Shown here piece by piece: positions 1 to 8,315 of a stretch of DNA of 64,000 nt (position 1 is its first letter; each line of letters opens with the position of its first letter). The DNA comes from Lichenostomus cassidix (lineage: Eukaryota; Chordata; Aves; Passeriformes; Meliphagidae). The stretch spans positions 52,847,350-52,911,349 of the forward strand of contig CM039183.1 of the NCBI GenBank assembly GCA_008360975.2. The letters are read 5' to 3'. The position numbers and the translations under genes are program-made. The notes beneath the pieces are model-generated. The model was not told the origin of the DNA. It was given only the letters and a program-made list of their open reading frames with translations, and ran no database searches.

Positions 1-1599
1 ATAGCACTGCAGAAGCAGTAGCAGCTTCCTTACACTGCCAGACGTCAAGGCTCAATCCCTCAGTCTGCTTCCCCCATGTTTCAACCTGCAGAGTGTTATG
101 CTAATTTTGCTTGCAGCTTCAAGTCAGCTGAATTTCCGGCTGGCTTCAACTTAAGCTGTTTTTATTTCAAATAAGGTAAATTACCCGCTTCAGCCCAAGG
201 CTCGGTTTCCAAGCTTCCGTTCTGCCGGTTTTCAGGCTTCACTTCCAGCAGCTCTGCATAATCCCTGCAGAAGGCATGTCCTCCGCTCCCCCTGTGCCAG
301 GGACACGCTGCTTTGCTTGGCTGCTCCCAGGGCTGGAATCCTCCTCTTCCTCCTCCCTCTTCTCTCAGGCCTTTTGGTCTGAAATCAACAGGACTTATTT
401 TTAACCTTTACTTAAGAGACTTCTGCTAAAAGCAATTTGCCAATACCTAGACCCTCCTCCCTGTTTGTCTCCAGATTTTGCAGAAGCTCCCACTGCAGAA
501 ATGGAAAGTGTGCTTGACAGTCATCCCCATTACCGGCTGCAATTATGCAGTACACCTGATGGGGCTGAGAGCTCCTTAGCAGGCCCATGGTTGCCAGCTT
601 GCCTTTCCTGAGGCTTCAAGGGCTTGTGAGAAATTCCATAGTAACAAGACTGTGATGGTGTGAAGGTAATCCTAATCCAAGACTGTAGGAGAAAGAAAAC
701 CAGGAGCATTTGTGGAGGCAAACCTTGGTGGTTTGCCATGGAACCCAACAGTATAACCAGTCAGATTCCTCTAGCCATTGAGAGAGAGGACCATGGGGAG
801 GTCAATAGCTCTTAGATTTCCAGCCACCACAGCTCACCACAGTACACTGCCTGTGTGTGAGCATCAGCCACTGTGCACTTCCTAATACATCAGAGGGGTC
901 AGCCATCTCTGCCATTGTGCCTAAAAATCCTGACACAGTTTCTCTCTAAAGGGATTACATTGGAATAAACAATCCAGATAGGTGAAGGAAAACAAAATAT
1001 AGAGAGATGGGGTGGCTTACCTGTGGCCACATGGCAGATCAAAGCTGAGATATCAGTCTCCCTCACTACACTGATCCCATTAAGTGTCATGACCCTATGA
1101 AGCAGGTTAGTGTATGCTCCTGCCTCAAAAACATCAGGAAACCAACTATAAACCAAGAAGAAAACTGCATGAGGCATCACATTATAGCATAAAGGAATAG
1201 CATTTCTTTTCTTGCTTTGTGGAAAGCTGACATTTTATGTGCTGTGTGTTGGCATTTCCTGTGATATTGCCACAGGCACAGGACTCAGATGGATTGTTCA
1301 GGAGCACATTAAATACTGCTTCATAGATATAACTTTGGACAAGAATCTGTTTTATGCATGTGGGATGGATAGGCAAACCATCATCTGAGACAGAGATCAT
1401 CAGAACCCACAAAATATTATTGAGGTGCTCTGCAGAAATCTTCACTCAATAAAGGTAATCCAGCCCCCATTTCTCCATGATTTACTCAAAAATACCTATT
1501 TTGGTGTTATTTTATTCCCATTTTAGAAGACCTACATTTGTCTTGGTTTGCCTTTCATATGTGCAGGCAGTTCATTTAGGAACATAGGATAATTGCTAT
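1..1599. other. No recognisable gene (intergenic or intronic)
   Basis: I see no gene, RNA gene or identifiable repeat here. The minus-strand frames at 530-748, 899-1180 and 1182-1445 run 72 to 93 codons with no recognisable domain and no convincing splice context, and I treat them as chance frames. The first 400 bases are pyrimidine-rich and slightly more GC-rich than what follows, without CpG enrichment. Confidence 0.7.
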
Positions 1600-2133
1600 T
1601 GTGGTGGACTGATCCTGTCCAGCAGCCAAGCTCCCACACAGCTGCTTACTCACCCTTGCCCCCACAGCAGGATGGGGGACAGAAGAGGCAAAACAAAAGT
1701 GAGAAAACTTGTTTAATTGGTGAAGGAAAGAGAAAAGGAAAACCACAAACAGTCAGTCACTATCCCCCACAAGCAGAATAACCAGTCTCCAAGCACTGGA
1801 CAATCTGGAAGCCAAAAAGCTCCTTGTTCTTTCTCTATCCCTGTTTTCATTGCTGAGCATGACACCGTATGTTGTGCAGCATCCCTTTATCCAGTTCAGG
1901 TCAGCTGTCATGACTGTGTCCCCTCCCAATTGCTTGTTCACCTCTTACCTATTTGCTCCAGGAAGTGGGGGCAGAGTGGTAAAAAGAGAAATCTTTGATG
2001 CTGTGCAAGCACTATTCAGCAATAGCTTAAACATTAGTCTGCTATGAACACTGTTTTAGACACAAACCCAAAGCTCAGACCCATCAGGACTGCTATGAAG
2101 AAAGTTAACTCTATCCCAGCCAGAATAAGCACA
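1600..2133 (-). mobile_element. Solo LTR, avian ERVL-type endogenous retrovirus
   Basis: Read on the minus strand, this begins TGTGCTTATT, continues with a CTGGCTGGGATAGAGTTAA block, and ends in CCACCACA, giving TG...CA termini. The internal order matches the LTR at 42058-42652: the leading GGCTGGG-TAGAGTTAA block, a ATTGCTGA-GCTTACACAG-like block, a GGGAT-CATGCTCAG block, an ATTAAA-type signal before a TTTCTCACTTTT-like stretch, and a GC-richer tail near GGCTGCTGG. From memory this resembles an LTR family common in bird genomes. No gag, pol or env sequence flanks it, so it is a solo LTR. The flanking pentamers GCTAT and GGTAC agree at only three positions, so a target-site duplication is not clear. 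Frames within it (1593-1998) are not genes. Confidence 0.8.
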
Positions 2134-3241
2134 GGTACCTTTTTTAAGATACCCTGCTTCAGAAAAGGTTATAAGTGTCTCTGAATGAATAGACAGAGGA
2201 GATTATACAGGAAACATAGCATTCATGGGCACCTCCAGAGAATGATCCCTTGGATATGGGTTTGTCTCTTGCCTTTCACTACCAATACCAAGCTTTTCAT
2301 TTCAATACCAAGCTTTTAGAAAGCTGAAAGCAAATTGAGATGACCCTTATTTTTCAGTGATCAGACATGAAACTTTCTCCTGTTCTCTCTCTATTGCTAG
2401 TTATGCTATGCCTATCCATATGGTTGTTATCTGTCCCACAACAGGTTTCATGTAGCTTATAATTTTACCTTTAAATACAGTAACTAAAAGTAATTTTAAA
2501 TCTTCCTTTCTCATATTGCTCCTCAGAACTGGATCCCAGAGGTTAAAAACATATATTTTCTTCTAGTAGTGTGTATTTTTACTGAGTAAGCCTTGTGGAT
2601 GCTTCTTGGCCATGGATCCCACCTTCTCAAATGTAGAATGCAGCTTCTTTGCCTACTGTTGAAAGTGACCAAAAGCCTGAGACTGAGCAAAAGCTCTAAA
2701 TGGTGATAGCTGTCAGCCCCAAATAAATATTGATTTTCAAGTGTCAATTTTTAATAAAGATAGCTGTCAAAGCCAAATAAACCAAATTACAGTGCAATAA
2801 AATATATCACATAACTATAGTTCAAACACATGCCAAAGCTTTTATACTGTAACATAGAAAGAAAGAGATACTACATGGCCTTCTTGGTACCAGACAGATA
2901 TTTATTAAATTTATCTATATATATTGTACCGATATAGCCAAGTGTGTTGCATTTCAGGTTTAGCTTACTTCATTTGTCACTCTTCTGTCTGTTTTTGATG
3001 AACTTTTAGTGCTGTTTTCTTCATCTCAGCTTCAAAATGTCTGTCTCTACACATATGTGAATGTGTGCCTTTCTGCCTTCTCTGTGGACTTAGAACTAGT
3101 CAGTCATTTCTAATCTGGAAATAAAAACATCTCAGATATACTAAGTTTACAGAAGTTTAATTAAACCATGTAGCTTTTAGTGGCCTGCTTACAGGAAACA
3201 CTGGGGTATAAACTCATCTTCCCTAAATAACAGCTAATCCA
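2134..3241. other. No recognisable gene
   Basis: Nothing gene-like is visible. The stretch includes a 14-bp direct repeat (AATACCAAGCTTTT at 2284-2297 and 2304-2317, period 20) and AT-rich sequence around 2740-2960. The minus-strand frame at 2523-2747 has no recognisable content. Confidence 0.65.
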
Positions 3242-3277
3242 AATGCAACGGGACTGCCCTGGCTACCTTTGTCTCAG

Positions 3278-3444
3278 AAAAGAGTTGGCTAGAGCCTGTG
3301 AATTTCCAGGCCCCACAGAACCTAAGCATGAGGAGCAGAGCCAGAAGAAACACAGCCTCATCAGACCTTTTGGCAGCTCCTTTCGTTGTTTCTCCTTTGA
3401 CCATGGTGAGCTGAACCTGAACGTGATGGCCAAGACAAAATCAG
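3278..3444 (+). other. Weak candidate internal exon, unidentified
   Basis: The segment is bounded by a good acceptor (pyrimidine-rich CTACCTTTGTCTCAG ending at 3277) and a reasonable donor (AAATCAG followed by GTAATG at 3445). It is 167 bp and open in the frame that contains SSFRCFSFDHGELNLN. The acceptor splits a codon and the donor leaves one extra base, so both edges are out of phase with each other (2 modulo 3). I do not recognise the peptide. The opposite strand is also open for 63 codons, which weakens the case. It could be a real exon of a large gene, a non-coding RNA exon, or chance. Confidence 0.2.
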
Positions 3445-3734
3445 GTAATGTCATCTGCTAATACAAAATTATGGGATTGGACTCTTATCTTAATTGGCTT
3501 AATTTTTTTTCCCCACAATATTTCAAAAAGACTGATGCTTTCTCAACCACCGCTGCGTGGTTAGGAGTCAGTTTCCTTGAGTTGACTGTACACGTGCCTG
3601 ATGCATTTGGGGATGTTTAAAGGAAATTCAAAACCTACCCACACACATAAGTAGTTTGTAGTGTTCTCTACAAAACACTCTTCTTCTGCATGTGTTTAAT
3701 TTCCACTTAATTTCCACTATATCACTTTTAATTT

Positions 3735-4205
3735 TTTCATCCTCTGCAATTTCTCATGACACAAACTTTGTCACCTTTGCTCTTCACCACGGTCTTCAAA
3801 TCACTAATAAATATCCCAGGCACATGTCATACTTTTAACCTCTGGGGCACCCTACATGGAAGCCCTTTCCATGCTGAGATGGACCATTTGTTCCTCCTCT
3901 TTATTTCCACTCTCTCAACTGTGGGCTTTTTTCTCCCCCTATCCATGCAGGACTTTACCTCTCACCTTGTGGTTACTAAGTTTCCTTTATAGCCTCTTCT
4001 CAGGAACTTTATCAAAAGCCTTTTGAAGGTCTAAATAAAATACAGACACTGGTTGTCCTTCATCCACTGTTTTGTTAACTCTTTTAAAGGTCCTGAACAG
4101 GTTTGAGGTTTCTTCTAAGACAGAGGTCATGCTGGTTTGTCCCTACCATATCACCCTCATCTACTGCTCCCGCTTTATAAGAATGTCTAATGATTCCCCA
4201 GTACT
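3735..4205 (-). mobile_element. CR1 LINE fragment, reverse-transcriptase region (decayed)
   Basis: On the minus strand, bases around 4150 to 3985 translate to a peptide containing VDEGQPVSVFYLD and then LQKAFDKVP. This is reverse-transcriptase motif A of CR1-type LINEs, normally close to VDKGxxVDxVYLDFxKAFDxV, with the catalytic aspartate in YLD. A stop follows soon after. Further downstream on the same strand, CCATGTAGGGTGCCCCAG (about 3865-3848) aligns with the codons of the conserved GVPQGS box, and the stretch around 3752-3736 aligns with the FADD box. Motif order is therefore correct over about 470 bp, but the frame is broken. It is an old, dead insertion. The 3' end of the element is not attached here. 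Confidence 0.82.
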
Positions 4206-5430
4206 AGGAGTGTGTTGCTAAAGAACAGAAAGTAAAGGGAGATACTTGTCTGTGGAGACTTTTCCTTACAGCCTTCTAGCTGGTTGGTTTATGCAGCCTT
4301 TAAGCCCCGAGGTAAGGAAACAGGAAAACAGATTAATAGACATAGCAATCTCCCCCAAGATACTTCTAGATAAACACAGCCTTGGGCATTTAGAAAGGCG
4401 GATTTATTACACCTTAAAAGAGGTTCCTGAAAACCACTGCTGTTTTATTTTAAAGTATGCAGCCAAAGGCATGCACTTCTTTAATCTTTGCCACTCTTTC
4501 CTGATAGACAACCAAAAGCACAGGTCCCAGGGTTTAGAAACAGTTGTGTATAAACTGGAAACAATCTCAGCAAGCCTTTAGAACAATGAAGATCTCTTTG
4601 GGGGCACTGAAGTGGATTTGAACTAAAGCCAAAACACATTTCCAGTGCACAAGCTGTACAGAAACAGACACAAATGCACAATTGATATTGGTAGGGTAAT
4701 ATAATTGCCAACATTTTCTTGGAAAAATGAGAATGCAGACAGTGATGTTTGAAGGTAGGTTTTTTTTTATGCTCAAAACAGCACTGAAGAGCAAACCCAG
4801 GCCTCAGTGTTTGGCTGGCACTGGAGGTCTGGGATCCCAGCTGTGACCCTTGCTGCCCACAAAGTGGCAGTACCAGTGTACTTGCTTCTCATCACTGGTT
4901 GACTGTATCTCAAGATCCCAACACCTAGCTGCACTGTACTGTTGGTGGGTGTGTTGCATATGCCCAGCTCAGTTGCATTCATCCAGCTCATTTTAAGTAT
5001 TTACTTTTGGGGACCACTGGAATTTTTCATTCATTTTACCCGAGCTAAAATCTTTGAAAAGGTGGCTTTGCCATTCAGCATTCATCTCTTTCTTCACCTC
5101 CACAAAGGCAGGAATATGTATTTGTTGATTAGCTTTTGACATGTGAAGGAGACTCATAGTCTTAGCTACTCTCATACTCTCATCTTGTAATTTTTTGCCC
5201 CCCCACTGAGTGATCCCATTCACTCCCTTCTCTCAGTTCCCAACAAACAGGTAAGTACTGTAATCTGAAATGCTCTGACTCCTCAAAAGGCTCCCTTCTC
5301 TTAGAGATTTTGGTCTATAGTATTTTTTACCAAGATAAAAGTAAAAAGCACCCACACCATGGCTTATGCTAGAACATAAATGACTAATTTATACCAATTT
5401 CCATGCCAGGTTTGTTATTTACTCATAAAA
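4206..5430. other. No recognisable gene
   Basis: No gene or repeat is recognised. The longest frame, 4246-4581 on the plus strand (111 codons), has no recognisable domain and lies next to a LINE relic. Other frames are below 80 codons and overlap each other on both strands. Confidence 0.65.
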
Positions 5431-5620
5431 CTCTGTAAGTTTCTTTTGCAGACCCTCCGACTTTTGTTGCTCCTTTTTGGCCATGAGTATCTGCGAACCT
5501 TGGGGGATCCCTTCCCCTTAAGGGTGGGGCACGACAAAGGGTCTTTTGTAACTTGCTAAATGTGTTCCTTTTTGTAACCTGAAAAAAGGACTAATCTCAG
5601 GTCTCTTTGATGGCATGCTG
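5431..5620. other. Unexplained palindrome-rich stretch
   Basis: This stretch contains nested palindromes GGGATCCC and CCTTAAGG within 30 bases (about 5505-5530), CpGs in otherwise CpG-poor surroundings, and a strong acceptor-like TTCTTTTGCAG ending at about 5450. No frame of useful length is open. It could be a piece of an unrecognised LTR, a conserved non-coding element or an RNA exon. I cannot choose between these. Confidence 0.3.
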
Positions 5621-6430
5621 CTCTAGACTTTTTTAAAATATTCCAATATCATCAAGAGTGGTCTCAGTTCTGAAAGGACCTGCTGGTCCCTCTGGAGATG
5701 CTGAGGGCTGCTGGAGAACTATAAATCCAGCGCTGTTCATAGTCATAACTTCTAAAATGATTACCATAGTTCTTGCACTACAGCGTGCTGGGCTGGGGGT
5801 TATAAGATTTCCTTTTTTTCAAACAGATTCCTGCCTTAGATAAATCCACCTGCATGCATAAAGGACACTCAGACGTGCAGAAAAAGTCTGCTGATAATGT
5901 GTGTTAGGGATTGAGGCTAGCACTTAATACTTGTCTTCCCTTCCAGTGCATCTTCACAAGCCTCCTTGGGTACTCCTCGTCCCCAGCATTTGGATTTATC
6001 TTTTTCTGCACTGCCTGAAGCACAGTTTGCTCACGCTTAGGTGATTTACTAAAGGCTGCATAACCGCTTGGAAATATGCAAGGCTGTTTTTGGCAGTGCT
6101 GGTGTAGATATTTTGGTGCCCGGCCTCAGATTGATAGTGTTACGCAGGGAAGAGAAGGCAGCTCTGGAAAATGTTTTAGTTCAAAAGGAAGAAGAATCTC
6201 TTTAATCACTCAGGCTCTCAGGAAACTCAAGACTCAGTGGGACAGTTTCCTCACAGTTGGGACTGTCCCAGAAAATCAGTGGCATTTGAAAGCAAGATCA
6301 CAGCCAAGGAATGCTCTGCAGTGATGAAGAGGGCCCCAGCCAGCGTGAGTGAAATGGCTACTGCCTCTGCTGCAGCCAAAAACTGGCAGGGACACTTGGG
6401 GTTTAGTATTGCAGAAAGAGAAGCATATTA
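5621..6430. other. No recognisable gene
   Basis: Two overlapping plus-strand frames (6076-6324 and 6237-6431) of 64 to 82 codons carry no known motif. I see no repeat here. Confidence 0.6.
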
Positions 6431-6439
6431 AGCAATGTC

Positions 6440-6760
6440 ACCTTTTCTGTTTGAAATATCTGCAAAGGTTTCGATCATATAATCAGCTTTTAAAATGAAT
6501 GCAGCACAAGGAACTATTTCAAGTCTCCTTTGATTATATTCGGGGCCTGATCCGGCAATTTCTTGCTTTCTTTCTTCTCTTTTCCCCCCTCCCTAAATAT
6601 ACATATCCTGACTGACTCCTATGAGATTAATTCAAACAGAGCAACTGCTGGATTAGACCTTAATCCCTTTTCCATCCATTTAAATCATCCTGAATGGCGA
6701 GGGATTGCGATGTGTTCCAGCGCTGGCCTAAGATTCATTTTATTCTGGCATTTTGTTGTT
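6440..6760. promoter_or_regulatory. Candidate regulatory element with homeodomain-type sites
   Basis: An AT-rich stretch about 500 bp on the plus-strand 5' side of the CpG island holds several TAAT/GATTA cores. The clearest is an inverted pair, GGATTA at 6650-6655 and TAATCC at 6661-6666, the form bound by OTX, PITX and CRX-type homeodomains. Further cores include TTTGATTATA near 6530 and GAGATTAATTC near 6624. The sequence is free of recognised repeats. Function is inferred only from motif content and its position next to the island. Confidence 0.3.
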
Positions 6761-6780
6761 GTTTTGCATCTGTTTTCTGT

Positions 6781-6822
6781 CTCTCTCTCTCTCTCTTTTT
6801 TTTTTTTTCTTTTTTTTTTTTT
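6781..6822 (+). repeat. (CT)n-(T)n pyrimidine tract
   Basis: Eight CT units are followed by T runs interrupted by one C. This is a simple-sequence polypyrimidine tract between the homeodomain-motif stretch and the CpG island. Confidence 0.95.
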
Positions 6823-7505
6823 GGCAAATTCTCTGGCTTCAGATGTATTTGTTCCTTGCAATATTGCCAATATGGTACAGCAATGGCATTTGTCTTGAGG
6901 GGATCACTTTCCCCCCGTGTTGCTCTGCAACAGCCAGTTGATTCTTATGAAACATCCCTCTCCCATCCGCCGGGCTCTGCTCTGCAGCTTCATGGGGTGT
7001 GAACTTTGAAAGGCTCAGCTCAGATTATCCACATCTATAACTGTTTTTTTCCCAGCAGTACTCCCCTTACTCCCCTTCCCCCAACCAGTCACTAGCTGCG
7101 ATATACAGTTAAGAGGATAGCGCTGGGCTACTACACAGAAACCTCTTTGATATAGGAGGGAAGCGGGAAGGTCACCTCCCAGGCACCAAACTCTCCTTAA
7201 TTTGGGAATCAAGTTCAACAGGAAGCACCTCCCCTCACAGCCTGAACTGCGGCGGCGGGACGGGCAAGCAGAGACCGAGGCAGCCACACTCCGCCCTGCA
7301 GGGCGAGCAGCCCCGCTCCGCACAGTCCCGGTGCTGCCCGTGAACGCGGCGCAGGGGCAGAGCCCGGCCGGTTCCGGCGGCGCGGGGAGGGCTGCGGGGC
7401 CCGGGCCGGTGGCGGTGCCCTCAGGGCCGCGCTGCCCGCGGAACGGCCGGGGCAGGGCGGCGGCAGGCTGGGCCCTCCCGCCCGAATCGAACGCGGGGTC
7501 GTGAC

Positions 7506-7517
7506 GCCCTCTGGTGG
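7506..7517 (-). promoter_or_regulatory. CTCF-binding core
   Basis: The minus strand reads CCACCAGAGGGC, an exact match to the degenerate CTCF core CCASYAGRKGGC. It lies near the middle of the CpG island. CTCF binding here would suggest promoter-proximal looping or insulation, but occupancy cannot be known from sequence. Confidence 0.6.
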
Positions 7518-7644
7518 GGGCGGCGCGGCGCGGCCGGGCGGGCAGCGGGGCCCGGGCCGCGGGGAGGCCGCTGTGGGGAGGCCGCGGGCTCAGGCTGTGC
7601 TGGAGGCGCCTGTGTCGGTGTGCGGATGGACAGAGATTCGGGTG

Positions 7645-7692
7645 CGGCTGTGGGAGCGGCTGTGGGCTCGGCTGTGGGCTCGGCTGTGGGTG
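7645..7692 (+). repeat. 12-bp tandem repeat, four copies
   Basis: Four head-to-tail copies begin CGGCTGTGGG at 7645, 7657, 7669 and 7681. The last two bases of each unit vary (AG, CT, CT, TG). It is GC-rich and sits at the edge of the CpG island. Read as protein it would give a four-residue repeat on either strand, but I see no evidence it is translated. Confidence 0.95.
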
Positions 7693-7715
7693 CCAGTAGC
7701 GGCGAGCGAACGCCC

Positions 7716-8070
7716 CCACCTCCCAGCCCAGAGAGCCACCTCGTGTTTTAGCCCTGCGGATAATCCAGTGTCCTGTTGCTCTTGCCCCCCACAGCTGCTT
7801 GAAGCCCCTTGCGTGGGGAGTGGGGACTGGTGTAATTTAAAAGGAAACGACTTGGCCATCCCTGTTCCCAGGGATGTAAAGCAGCCCGTGGCAGCACTCA
7901 GTGAGAGCCCAAGGCCCAGCGGGGGAGCCACACTAGACTGATCTCTCCAGGAACACCAGGCGCAGGATAGAGGTGCATCAGGCCCTGGAGGTGTAATTGC
8001 CGCCTCAGGAGGATCTGCCCTGGCCTTCTCACGCTGCCAGGCTGGAGTGCCACGTGGCGCGAGAGTGGGA
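7716..8070. other. Flank of the CpG island, no gene recognised
   Basis: GC content falls off here. The best feature is the acceptor-like site ending near 7793 on the plus strand. No frame beyond it is recognisable, and a non-coding first or second exon remains possible. Confidence 0.4.
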
Positions 8071-8315
8071 TGGAATCACAGACCCCTTTAGGTTGGAAAG
8101 GACCTTTATGATTGTCAAGTCCAACGATTAACCCAGCACTAACAAGTCCAACACTGGGCCACATCCCCCAAGTGCCACATCTACAAGTCTTTACAATTCC
8201 TCCAGGGGTGGGAGCTCCATTAATTCCCTGGGCAGCCTGTTCCAACGCTTGACAACACTTTCAGTGAAGACTTTTTTCCTAATATCCAATCTAAACCTAA
8301 TAATAAATCTAATAA
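8071..8315 (-). mobile_element. CR1 LINE, 3' end
   Basis: The plus strand shows the reverse complement of the classic avian CR1 3' terminus: TGGAATCACAGA, then GGTTGGAAAGGACCTTTATG, then a CCAGGGGTGGGAGCTCC-like block, then CCTGGGCAGCCTGTTCC, then TTCCTAATATCCAATCTAAA. The element's 3' end is at about 8071, and the 5' end is truncated near 8315, as is usual for CR1. The GGAATCACAGA terminus corresponds to the ATTCTRTG-type short repeat that ends CR1. A minus-strand frame at 7898-8245 lies mostly inside it and is not a gene. Confidence 0.95.

Larger units (their letters stand above)
7247..7715. promoter_or_regulatory. CpG island (putative promoter)
   Basis: This is the only GC-rich, CpG-dense block in the window, with dozens of CpG dinucleotides in about 470 bp against a CpG-poor background. 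It contains GGGCGG/GGGGCGG boxes of the Sp1 type, a TGACG half-site at 7503, an exact CTCF core and a 12-bp tandem repeat. No clear TATA box is seen. Unmethylated islands of this sort usually mark a transcription start. The frames open across it (minus 7015-7719, 234 codons; plus 7202-7504 and 7501-7941) are proline-, arginine- and alanine-rich, as any GC-rich frame would be, and I do not call them genes. Transcript direction cannot be decided. A good acceptor-like CTCTTGCCCCCCACAG ends near 7793 on the plus strand, while GGAGGTGACC near 7180 could serve as a donor on the minus strand. Confidence 0.75.

Noticed and set aside
1593..2047. Overlapping frames on both strands
   Set aside because: They lie inside the ERVL-type LTR, which is non-coding.
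7015..7719. Longest open frame in the window (234 codons, minus strand) over the CpG island
   Set aside because: Most of it lies in GC-rich DNA, where stop codons are rare. The product is Pro/Arg/Ala-rich without a domain, and plus-strand frames are open over the same bases.
7898..8245. Minus-strand frame of 115 codons
   Set aside because: It runs through the CR1 3' untranslated region.
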